This document shows, one piece after another, positions 1 through 8,900 of a DNA stretch of 24,171 nt. The position numbers and the translations under genes were made by a program. Positions within the stretch are counted from its first letter, which is position 1. Each line of letters opens with the position of its first letter. This stretch comes from a virus. The notes beneath the pieces are model-generated. The model did no database searches and was not told the origin of the DNA. It saw only the letters and a program-made list of their open reading frames with translations. The DNA lies in IMG/VR virus record IMGVR_UViG_3300007508_000047, positions 1-24,171 of that record, one strand, 5' to 3'.

Positions 1-447
1 AAGCAAAATAAAGAACGAGATAGAATTGTACCAGATGATATTATGATTGCTACGCATACAGGTGCCGCTACATCTATGTATAATGTCATTAAAGGCAATT
101 TACCAAGAGGTGTTGATGGGCAAGTGAATATTGTTTTGAATAATAAAAATAATACGGTTAAATTTAAGAGTAGTGAATTTGCACAAGACAAAGAAATTGA
201 GAATGTTCAAGACTTTGAATATTTTAAAATAAAACGAGAAGGGCAACGTATTGATACTTCTGAAAAAGCATTTGAAAAGATAATGACATGGGTGAAAAGT
301 AACATACCTAGAAACGTAAAACTTATAGACCTTTTCAGAGACAAAGAAGGTATTATAGTTAAAGATCCTACAAAAGCAATAAGAGACCCAAAAGATGTTG
401 AAAAATTTGGTATTGGTAGAAGAATAAAACAGAGACTTAGTGCCTAA
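1..447 (+). CDS. Unidentified protein, 3' part only (start lies upstream of the window)
   Basis: The frame is open from the first base and ends at TAA 445-447, giving 148 visible residues. An ATG at 43 could be a start. The codons before it read as ordinary, charged protein (KQNKERDRIVPDDI) and no Shine-Dalgarno sequence precedes the ATG, so the real start is probably outside the window. The visible part is hydrophilic and Lys/Arg/Asp-rich. It ends in a basic tail (GIGRRIKQRLSA), with no signal peptide or membrane segment. The stop overlaps the ATG of the gp5-like gene by one base (TAATG), so the two are probably translationally coupled. In T4 the gene before gene 5 is gene 53, but the visible sequence does not resemble gp53 as I recall it. 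I do not recognise the family. Confidence 0.75.
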   Translation, partial: KQNKERDRIVPDDIMIATHTGAATSMYNVIKGNLPRGVDGQVNIVLNNKNNTVKFKSSEFAQDKEIENVQDFEYFKIKREGQRIDTSEKAFEKIMTWVKSNIPRNVKLIDLFRDKEGIIVKDPTKAIRDPKDVEKFGIGRRIKQRLSA

Positions 448-2417
448 TGGAAAATCTTGCATCAGTAATAAATGAATTTGACTCCCATAACTTTATGGGA
501 AAAAATGGTTTTGTGTGGTGGTATGGTGTAGTGGAAGATCGTAAGGATCCATTATATCTCGGACGTGTTCGTGTCAGATGTATTGGTTGGCATACTGATG
601 ATAAAAATTTAATAGCATCCGAAGACCTACCTTGGGCAGATGTGGTTCAACCTATAACTTCAGCCGCTATGTCCGGCATTGGACAATCACCTACAGGACC
701 TGTTGAAGGAACACATGTTTTTGGATTTTTCAGAGATGGTAGAGAAGCCCAACAACCTGTAGTTCTTGGAACTGTAGGTGGAATACCAGAAAGAATTGCT
801 AATAATTTAAAAGGATTTTTTGATCCAAGAGATCTGGAGCAACGTAAAACAGATCCTTTTCCACCATTTTATATTGATAGACCAAATAATGGTCAAGGTG
901 CAAATATATTTGATCATGATGATGGTGAGAATGAATTGTTGGTTGGTTTGGGAAAATCGTCAAATGAGGAAGTTGTTGAATACGTCACAGATAATGATGC
1001 TGATAAAGTATTAGTGAATTTTCTAGATTCGTCTGGTGAAGTGAGAAGAAGTTTACAACTTTTTCCATCTAATCCTGATGAAAATCGTATGATCTTTGAT
1101 GATGATGGTACAGTCAGTTATAGTTTGCCAAGCACAAATCTACTTTCAAGTGGTAAAATTCAATTTACAAGAAATGATACAACTCACAATTTTTGGGCAG
1201 ATCTTAATTTAAAAACACACAGAATAACAAGACAACTTCACAATACCAATCAGTCTTTACACGGTAACTTTTTCAATTCCGAATTAGATACCAATATTAC
1301 AAACTCAATACCAAATGAAGATGGTATTATAGATCCAATTTATCCTCATAATCATGTGACATACACAGAAAGTGGTCATATGATAGAAATGGATGATACG
1401 GTTGGTAAAGAAAGACTACGTATCATGCATCGTTCAACATCAAATATGCATTATCATCCAAATGGTGATAGAGTAGATTTAACGGTTGGTAGTCTTTATA
1501 ACATGGTAGATTCAGATTACATAAGTCATGTAATTGGAAACAAAATTGAGAGTATTGAGGGGCGGCTTGATGTTGTTGTGAGAGGTCAAAGATCCGGTAA
1601 CAAAATTTCAAGAACAACATTTGAAAATACAGATTATGAAATACGAGCAAAAAATTCTAAAAACATAATATTAAGCACTGAAGGAGAAGGAAAAATAAAA
1701 TTTAAAACATCTCATGTCACATGGGATGGTTCTGGAGGTGCAGATGCAGAAAATAAAAATTATACACTTGAAAAAATAAATTTTAAAACACAGGATTCTG
1801 CAAATGTTTTCTTTAGTAATAGTGGATCTTTTACGATTGATTCTGAAAATATTTCAATGAATACTAAATCTATGACTATTGATAGTGCAGGAGCAATTAC
1901 TTCAGACACTTTACGATCAGAATACATTACAAAATTTGATACAAATATAAAATCAACTGGTGCGCCTGGAATCAATACAATGAGTATCATAAATGTTTTA
2001 GGTAATACTTTGATTGAAAATGAAAATCCTGTGTCAAAGATTGCGATCAATGTAGGCCCAAAGGGGCTTCCTACAAATTTTGAATTGGGTCCATCTGGTT
2101 TATCATTAACTGCGGCAAGAAATGCAGAATTTACTTTAGCAACAGGAAATTTTGAAGTTGCTTGTGCTTTAGGAAATTTAGATCTTTTTGCTTCTAAAAA
2201 TGCTAAAATGTCAACTGCATTAGGTAATATAGAAATAAAAACCACAGGATTAATAGAAATAAAAAACAAAACACAATCTTTCGCAACTATAATGGAAGAG
2301 TTACTTACGGAAATATTAGCATTAAATGTACCAACCGGTACTGGACCGAGTGGTACACCAATAAATTCTGCTAAATTTACTGCCATACAAACAAAACTTA
2401 GAGGTCTATTCGCATGA
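447..2417 (+). CDS. gp5: gp5-like baseplate hub / central spike protein (no lysozyme domain visible)
   Basis: This is the homologue of the T4 gp5 trimer, which forms the membrane-piercing spike under the tail tube. Residues about 19-116 are a gp5-type OB fold: FVWWYGVVEDRKDPLYLGRV near residue 23, then a PWADVVQP segment and a GTHVFGFFRDG...VVLGTVGG strand pair. Residues about 309-350 (SGHMIEMDDTVGKERLRI followed by a His-rich HPNGD turn) match the start of the gp5/VgrG-type spike. The remaining C-terminus is repetitive beta structure, including three ATGN/ALGN rungs at about 568-605, and ends in a PTGTGPSGTP segment. The length is 656 residues against 575 in T4. In T4 a lysozyme domain sits between the OB fold and the spike, but here no T4-lysozyme-like Glu/Asp/Thr catalytic region is recognisable. 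The start at 447 overlaps the upstream stop. The next gene overlaps this one by four bases (ATGA). Confidence 0.93.
   Translation: MENLASVINEFDSHNFMGKNGFVWWYGVVEDRKDPLYLGRVRVRCIGWHTDDKNLIASEDLPWADVVQPITSAAMSGIGQSPTGPVEGTHVFGFFRDGREAQQPVVLGTVGGIPERIANNLKGFFDPRDLEQRKTDPFPPFYIDRPNNGQGANIFDHDDGENELLVGLGKSSNEEVVEYVTDNDADKVLVNFLDSSGEVRRSLQLFPSNPDENRMIFDDDGTVSYSLPSTNLLSSGKIQFTRNDTTHNFWADLNLKTHRITRQLHNTNQSLHGNFFNSELDTNITNSIPNEDGIIDPIYPHNHVTYTESGHMIEMDDTVGKERLRIMHRSTSNMHYHPNGDRVDLTVGSLYNMVDSDYISHVIGNKIESIEGRLDVVVRGQRSGNKISRTTFENTDYEIRAKNSKNIILSTEGEGKIKFKTSHVTWDGSGGADAENKNYTLEKINFKTQDSANVFFSNSGSFTIDSENISMNTKSMTIDSAGAITSDTLRSEYITKFDTNIKSTGAPGINTMSIINVLGNTLIENENPVSKIAINVGPKGLPTNFELGPSGLSLTAARNAEFTLATGNFEVACALGNLDLFASKNAKMSTALGNIEIKTTGLIEIKNKTQSFATIMEELLTEILALNVPTGTGPSGTPINSAKFTAIQTKLRGLFA
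484..499 (+). other. Short perfect hairpin just inside the gp5-like gene
   Basis: CCCATA (484-489) pairs with TATGGG (494-499) around an ACTT loop, and a flanking T-A pair (483/500) extends the stem to seven base pairs. It begins 37 nt downstream of the gp5-like start codon. It is followed by an A tract rather than a T tract, so it is not a rho-independent terminator on this strand. It could modulate translation or be chance; no function is shown. Confidence 0.3.
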
Positions 2418-2578
2418 AAGATGAAGAAGTAGTATTTGAAGAAAGCACAATTTACAATAAACCATTGGAAAATGTTTTACATCAAGCATTAAATTTCAAT
2501 GATCAATTTTTGTCATATCTTAAAGATAAAAAGGCTGAACTTGAAAAAATGAAAAAAGAGATAGAGCAAAATGGCTGA
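2414..2578 (+). CDS. Small Lys/Glu-rich hypothetical protein (54 aa)
   Basis: An ATG at 2414 overlaps the gp5-like stop (ATGA), and AGAGG at 2400-2404 lies nine bases upstream as a good Shine-Dalgarno sequence. The frame runs to TGA 2576-2578, eight bases inside the next gene. It encodes 54 residues, starting MKDEEVVFEEST and ending in a heptad-like, strongly helical stretch (LSYLKDKKAELEKMKKEIEQ), so a short coiled coil is likely. Such a peptide could be a minor baseplate or chaperone component, but I do not recognise a family. The overlaps on both sides and the ribosome-binding site support a real gene. The shortness and compositional simplicity keep confidence moderate. Confidence 0.65.
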   Translation: MKDEEVVFEESTIYNKPLENVLHQALNFNDQFLSYLKDKKAELEKMKKEIEQNG

Positions 2579-5500
2579 AAAACAAGTTCAATTTAAAAGC
2601 AATGTAAAAATTTTTGAAGGAGATGCTGGTAAAGTAGTAAATTCTATAGTACAAAATGTTGGTGATTTTAGTGATGATGTTGCTAATGGTATTGAAAATT
2701 TAAAAGTTTTTTTGAGTATTATTAAAGCCGTTTTAAGTTCAGTACAAGGACCAATTGAACAACAATTGTTAAGGCCATTAGATGCACTTATTTCAAGTAT
2801 TGAAGATCTTAAAAACATTGGGTTTGGAACTCTTCAAGTTTGGCCATGGGAAGTAGGTAAGATATCACCAGGAGTTGATGTATCAAAATTAGAAGATGCT
2901 ATTATTGCTTTAGCATTAATGAATACAGATGAAAATCCTCAAAAATACAAATATAATTCAAAAACAGGAAAATTGTTTAATACTGATACTGGAAAACAAT
3001 TTGGGTTTACGGCATCTGAGGTAGAATCAGGTGAATCAACCAATTCTTCAAAAGTTGCTCTCAATGATTCTTATAAAAATGTGCTTGATTTTCTAGATCC
3101 AGGATCTTGGAGAGGACCATTTGATGAAGTGGCGGCAGATGTTTTAACTACTGTAAATAATTCGTTTAAAATACCTCAACTCACCCCATCGCAAGTAATA
3201 AGTGAAATAAATGCATCGTTTAATGATCCTGCTGATAGCCAAAGACCTACAGGAACAGGTGAATATTTTGCTCAAGTAATTATCTTTATGCTTCCAACAC
3301 ATGATGCTTTACGAGAAATAACTCAAGCATTTGTTGATTTCTTCAGTGGTATTCTTGGTGATACTCCAAATAAATCTCCTGATGTTGGAATTAAAACAAT
3401 TGAATTGGGTGAATCGGTAGCACTTTCTGGTTTAAAAGATTTTTATGATAAAGAACTAAACATCACTCAAGATATATTAGATTCTGAATTAAGAAAATTA
3501 AATGAAGATAAAACAGGACTTGAAATGCAACTTCAAGAAAATGATTTGACTGTTTTTGGAGTTTCAGAGTTAAATGACATTAACAATCGTATAAGTGCTA
3601 AACAAAGAGAGATAATAAGATTACAAAGAAAAAATGAAAAATGGATAAAAGAAGGAAATCCTATAGCAGAAAAAGTCGTTTCTTTTGGAGATGTGACAAT
3701 ACGTAAATTTCCTGGTGTTGGGTCTTCCAAGCCTTATATGGTCAAACAAGCCCAAGGCACTCATTTATCAGAACCTATTGCTATTTATTATCATCCTGAT
3801 AATCCACAATTTGAAAGAATACCTATGTTCAAACCTGGTGATAAGATTGTTCAAGGTGATTTTGGTATTAATTTTAGAGCAGAAGTTATTGAACATGAAC
3901 CTATTAGAATAGAAAATGGGAAAATAACAAGCAATAAAGTGAAAGTCAAAGAGGTTTCAGGAGAGATAGTGCCTAATTGGTCAAAAAGAGGAGAGGGTAG
4001 AGCAGATCCGATAAGAAGATTGAATGATAGGACTTTTGATTTGGGAATCGTGGCACAAGGAGCATTGACCGCAACAACAAAACTTTTAGAAGAACCTCTT
4101 TTTCTTCCTCAGAGAAAAGATTATCCAAAACAACAAGAAAATGGTAAGTTTTTGTGTACAATAGAAGATGGTAGTCCTTATTTGCTCAATGTGATACCAA
4201 ATGATCAAGAAGTTTTGTCTTTTATGAAACAAAATGATCCTGGTGAAGGTACCTTAACAGAAAGACAAAAAGCATTCACTGAACAATTATACGGGCAAGA
4301 GATAAGAACAAACCCAAGAATACAAGAAAAATTTGAAGAATTTGCAAAAAGTTTATCAGTTGGTGAAATTATTGAGCATGAATATTTAAATACATTAAAT
4401 TTTTCTGATCTAGTTAGTGATGATGAAGAATCTTGGTTTCCAGGTAAATCATTGTCAACTTTATTACCGAATGGAGGACGTGCATATGCAATCAAAGAAA
4501 TTTTTATTGGTGATTCTGTAAGTAGTGGAAACAGTAAAGAACAATTATTTGAACTCGGTCCTGAAAATGCTAACGGTAATAGAGAGATACTTGGAATGAA
4601 TCCAATCAAAATCTCAATTGGAAGAGTCACTAAAAAAGGTGTAATAAATGATTCATATTCAAGAAACGGTATTCAAGTTCCTGGTGGAATAGCATCTCTT
4701 GGGATGGATTATACAGGCGCAAATGATGTCGGAAGAAATCAATTTAGAAGATTTGCACCAGGTATTGATTCATCATCCATACCAAACTGGAATTTTTTGA
4801 GAATACAAGACTTATATCCAGTTTATGGTGAGACTCTAGATGAAATACTTAAATTTTTACGTGGAATTAAAAAACAGGTGACAGATTTTCTTGATAAGAT
4901 TAATCGTTCAATTGAGTTTCTTGAGAAATTTATAACAGAAATAGAAAATCTCAATAAAAAAATTCAAAAAATCATTAGATTTCTTGCAAAAGGTTTAAGA
5001 AAGGCGGGACTATATAATGCAAAAATAGAAGGTACTGGTGGACCTGCAGATTTTAAACAAAAATTACAAAATGCTAAAATTCAAACGGTCTACAAAAGAC
5101 CATTTAAAGATATTGAACTTGAACCAGTCAAAGAGACAATAGTTCAAAAAAATCCGCTTACAGGTACAGATGAAAAAATTGAAGTTACCACATTAAAACC
5201 TGTTGTTAAAGAAATACCTGCATCAGAGGCAAATCCTGTTATAGAAAATAGTTCTTGGTCAGAACTTGATGCGTTAAAATATAGTGGAGCGTTTGTATTT
5301 TTTGCTCAAGGGCCTGATACAAGAAAATTTCAAAAATTTCTTGAGTTAGCGGGTTTGAAGTCCAAAGAAAAAAGTGCTGATGAAATAGCAGATGAAAAAC
5401 TTAGAAGTATTTTAGATAAACTACAGAGAGAAGTTGATAAAATACAAGTTCAAGATTCGGTAGGAACTTTTATTAACGCAGAAAATGCTATAAATGTGCA

Positions 5501-5906
5501 ACAAACTACAAAAATAAAAGTTATTTTTAAAAATAGTATTTTAACGGATGAAGAGGAAAATTTTGTAAAAGAGCAGTTAGGTGAAAATTATGATTTTAAT
5601 CCTTCAATAAGTGAGGGATCTATTTTTCCTGCCACTACTTCTACTCCTTCTGAGGGAGCAAATTTTATTGTTTCGTCTGGAGATTTTACAACCGCAATTC
5701 CGTTAAATTATAATGGTGAAATGAATGACTTACAAACTGAATTTACATTTGAGTTTAGAGATCAATTACCAGCATCTACATTATATAAAGTAAAGATAAA
5801 GAAAACCATTTTTGATGTTGAAAATAATATATTAAGAGATGATTTCATTTTAGAACAGGGATTTACAACATCAGCAACTACTGTATCAGACATAGGATTT
5901 GAATAA
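2571..5906 (+). CDS. Large probable virion/baseplate protein with two coiled coils and an Ig-like C-terminus (1111 aa)
   Basis: I cannot assign this to a T4 gene. The N-terminal ~80 residues form amphipathic helix around LKVFLSIIKAVLSS. Two helical segments look like coiled coils: residues about 298-363 (ITQDILDSELRKLNEDKTGL onward) and about 754-814 (ETLDEILKFLRGIKKQ onward, rich in I/L heptads and Lys). Between them is a mixed alpha/beta region with PGDKIVQGDFGI near residue 423. After the second coiled coil come a short segment near residue 816 (LYNAKIEGTGGPADF) and one near 900 (LKYSGAFVFFAQGPD). From about residue 975 the pattern becomes SbsA/Big_5 Ig-like, ending LPASTLYKVKIKKTIFD and a TT-containing strand, as in the next gene. 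No catalytic motif, signal peptide or transmembrane helix is evident. Its place between the hub gene and gp25, inside the same operon, implies a structural role near the baseplate. Confidence 0.82.
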   Translation: MAEKQVQFKSNVKIFEGDAGKVVNSIVQNVGDFSDDVANGIENLKVFLSIIKAVLSSVQGPIEQQLLRPLDALISSIEDLKNIGFGTLQVWPWEVGKISPGVDVSKLEDAIIALALMNTDENPQKYKYNSKTGKLFNTDTGKQFGFTASEVESGESTNSSKVALNDSYKNVLDFLDPGSWRGPFDEVAADVLTTVNNSFKIPQLTPSQVISEINASFNDPADSQRPTGTGEYFAQVIIFMLPTHDALREITQAFVDFFSGILGDTPNKSPDVGIKTIELGESVALSGLKDFYDKELNITQDILDSELRKLNEDKTGLEMQLQENDLTVFGVSELNDINNRISAKQREIIRLQRKNEKWIKEGNPIAEKVVSFGDVTIRKFPGVGSSKPYMVKQAQGTHLSEPIAIYYHPDNPQFERIPMFKPGDKIVQGDFGINFRAEVIEHEPIRIENGKITSNKVKVKEVSGEIVPNWSKRGEGRADPIRRLNDRTFDLGIVAQGALTATTKLLEEPLFLPQRKDYPKQQENGKFLCTIEDGSPYLLNVIPNDQEVLSFMKQNDPGEGTLTERQKAFTEQLYGQEIRTNPRIQEKFEEFAKSLSVGEIIEHEYLNTLNFSDLVSDDEESWFPGKSLSTLLPNGGRAYAIKEIFIGDSVSSGNSKEQLFELGPENANGNREILGMNPIKISIGRVTKKGVINDSYSRNGIQVPGGIASLGMDYTGANDVGRNQFRRFAPGIDSSSIPNWNFLRIQDLYPVYGETLDEILKFLRGIKKQVTDFLDKINRSIEFLEKFITEIENLNKKIQKIIRFLAKGLRKAGLYNAKIEGTGGPADFKQKLQNAKIQTVYKRPFKDIELEPVKETIVQKNPLTGTDEKIEVTTLKPVVKEIPASEANPVIENSSWSELDALKYSGAFVFFAQGPDTRKFQKFLELAGLKSKEKSADEIADEKLRSILDKLQREVDKIQVQDSVGTFINAENAINVQQTTKIKVIFKNSILTDEEENFVKEQLGENYDFNPSISEGSIFPATTSTPSEGANFIVSSGDFTTAIPLNYNGEMNDLQTEFTFEFRDQLPASTLYKVKIKKTIFDVENNILRDDFILEQGFTTSATTVSDIGFE

Positions 5907-8900
5907 TGCCTTTTAATCGTAACGAACCAAATAATGATGATGGTACAACTTTTTATTCAAATGTCGCAACATATTCTGACACTGATTTTGAAAATGATAC
6001 GATATTTGTTCCATTAGATACCTCTTTTAATGTTTCATTTACACAAACTATAACTGCTGAAACTGTCACAGTTCGTACTCAAAATACTGATGTTGATGTT
6101 GCTGATAGAAATAAAAGAGGGTCTATTCAACTAAGTAGTGTTGTTCAAAGCACGAAAGGAACAGCAAGTGATGCTCTTAATCTAAGAGCATTAAAGGCAA
6201 CTTCTGATCCTGCATTTACAAATGACGAAGCAGGTACACCTCCTGTATTAGCAAAAGATCAAACTGCTGATATTGAAGTTGAGATGGAAAACCAACCCTC
6301 ACCAATTAATCCAACAACAATTGATGAAACAGATTTTTTTTCAAATTTTAGTTTCAAGCCAGTTGTAAATTTAGCATCAAATACCACATATTTTTTCAAT
6401 GTCACACCAGATGTGAAAGATTCATTTGACAAACCTGTTTCTTTAACTGTAGGTAAAGGATTTGTTACGGATAATACAAAATCTGTCATAACTTTGTCAA
6501 ACCCTATTTTAGGATATCGTGTTGCATTACGAGATGATTTTGATGGAACATATAATGAAGGTGAAATCATTCTTAAAAAAGGAAGATCAACTCCAACTGC
6601 TAAAATAGTTAAGCAAGAAAAAACATCAAAAATTACTTATCAATTAGAATTAACAAGTTTCAAAATGAATGTCGCATATAGTGCGGCTAATCCATGCGTA
6701 GTTACATCAACTGCACACGGTCTTGCGGTAAATGATGTAATTACGATCTATGATATCGTTTCAGGTACAGGACTCAAAAAACAAAGATATACTGTAGGTT
6801 CAATATCTACTGATGCTTTTGTTTTAAGAAATACAGATACTTCAGGTTTCACTGCAGGTAGAATTAATTATTATGTGAATTTTGATAATGGTGATATTAT
6901 TACTACAGATAGAACTGATACAGAAAATATTGAAACTGTTATCAAATCAAGACCTCGTGAAGTATTTGAGGACTATGAAATGAACAAACTCATTTCAAAG
7001 GTTAAAGGTTCTTCAAGTGGTGATGCTTTTGCGAGATTAATAAGAGTTGATGGACAAACATTAAATTATATTCCAATAGTTGCATCAGACACTAAAGAGG
7101 TAACCAGCACAGATTCTTTTTCAAATAATATGATTATTGAGCAAGAAACTGATAATGGTACTTTAAGATCATTTGTTTCTGCGAATACGAGCCCTACAAA
7201 TAATGTACATCCTTTCCACACAAATGCTCCAATTGTTACAGGTTATGATCCTGATGCTGAAGCATCTATGACACCAACTGTAAGAATACTTTCTTTAACA
7301 CGAGATAATCTAACTGCAACCGTTGAAACAAATTCTCCACATTTTTTATCTGAAGGTGATTCTATAGTCATAGAAGGTTCAGATCAAACATCATACAACG
7401 GAACTAAAACAATTACCTCAACACCAACGTCAAATTCTTTTACTTATGATGTAACAGGGAGTCCTGCAAGTCCTGCTACTGGTGGAAAAATTTTATTGAA
7501 GATTAGTGGCAATGAACAAGCAACTTCTTTTGGTATTGATTTTAGTCAATCAATGAATACAAGCACTATCACAGTTGCAAATAATTCTCATATCATATCG
7601 GCAAATGGAACATCTGCGACATTTTCAGGTGGACAAAATAAAGCATCAAGCACAATACAACTTTCATATGACGAATTTGAAAATTTAGTAAATATTGCAA
7701 GCATTTCTGCAAACACAGGAAATTCGCATTTTGATATAATTCCAGAAACACTTGTAAATGCAAGACCATATAAAATTCGTGTTACAACTGCATGTCAAGA
7801 TCTTGGAACTACAAATGTTGAGTATACGAATTCACCAGATACAACTTTTGCTACTGGTTTAAAATTATTTGATCCCACTACAGGTAAAGAAGTTATATTT
7901 AAAGATACTGATCCCCCAGAAATACGAAAAATAAGTTTTTCAACAACTGGATCTGGTGACGTTTCTGGTAAAGTTCTAGAGAGTAATACTGCATCTGAAA
8001 TTAGCAATCCAGAAGATTTAGATACTGCATCAATAAATTTAAATGATGAGTCAATTATTGTTCAATTTACAGAATCTATGAATACACAATCAATTACTGT
8101 AAATACATCTGATACTTTGCCAGGAGGTTCAATTCAAATGAGTTGCGATGATTTTGAAACCATTGTTCAGATGGCCTCTGCACCGACAGTTACAACAACT
8201 TCATATCTTAATGATACTTTTACTTTTGCACCAAAAGCAAATTTATCTGCAAATTCAAATTATACAGTAAAAGTAAAAACAGATGTTGCAGATGAATCTG
8301 AAAATCAAAATTTTCTTGTCACAGAAAATGTTTCCAGAAATAAAATAATGACTTTGGCTGCCGAACCTTCGGCTGCATATACTGTGGGAGAAATTATTAA
8401 AGGTACTGGTACACTCACCATAAGAGCAAATACAGGAACTTTTGTTGAGGGATTGACTACAGGAGAAGTGATAGTCGGAGACACAAGTTTGGCCAAAGGT
8501 AAGGTATATGATCTAAATGTCCAGACTTCTTTAATAAGATCCATAAGATATACTGAAATTCCTTCGGCAGATGATAAAGTTCATCCTTTTATTCCAGGTG
8601 AGAATATAACAGGTGAAAATGGTGGAACTGCATCTTTATCAAATACTTCTATAACTATTCCACCTCAAGGTAAAGTGATATCATATGATAATTCTAATCC
8701 ATATAAAATTACTTACAGACAAATAAACACGGAAAGAGCATTTACTGCAGGATCAAGTTCAGCAAATGATAGAGTGGTTGGTGTATCGTCAAATTCTTAT
8801 GGAAAAACAAGCGTATCAACCGACATTGTTGGACCTGGAATCAAAACAACAACCACTGCTATAACAGTAGATGCCTTGTTTAGAAAAACAGATGATAGTA

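Noticed and set aside
100-462. 120-codon open frame on the minus strand opposite the first gene
   Set aside because: It is Phe/Tyr/Ile/Cys-rich shadow translation of an A+T-rich coding strand, and all genes in the window run rightward.
1760-2386. 208-codon open frame on the minus strand opposite the spike part of the gp5-like gene
   Set aside because: It is entirely antisense to a well-supported protein, reads as hydrophobic low-complexity sequence, and has no ribosome-binding site or neighbours. It is an antisense shadow.
2414-2600. Possible programmed frameshift joining the 54-residue ORF to the 1111-residue protein at an A-rich run
   Set aside because: The frames differ by +1, whereas phage tail frameshifts are typically -1. 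The downstream gene also has its own good ATG. Simple overlapping starts explain the arrangement.
8360-8373. GCCGAA-CC-TTCGGC inverted repeat
   Set aside because: It is a six-base stem with a two-base loop in the middle of a coding region and has no T tract, so it is not a terminator. It is most likely coding chance.
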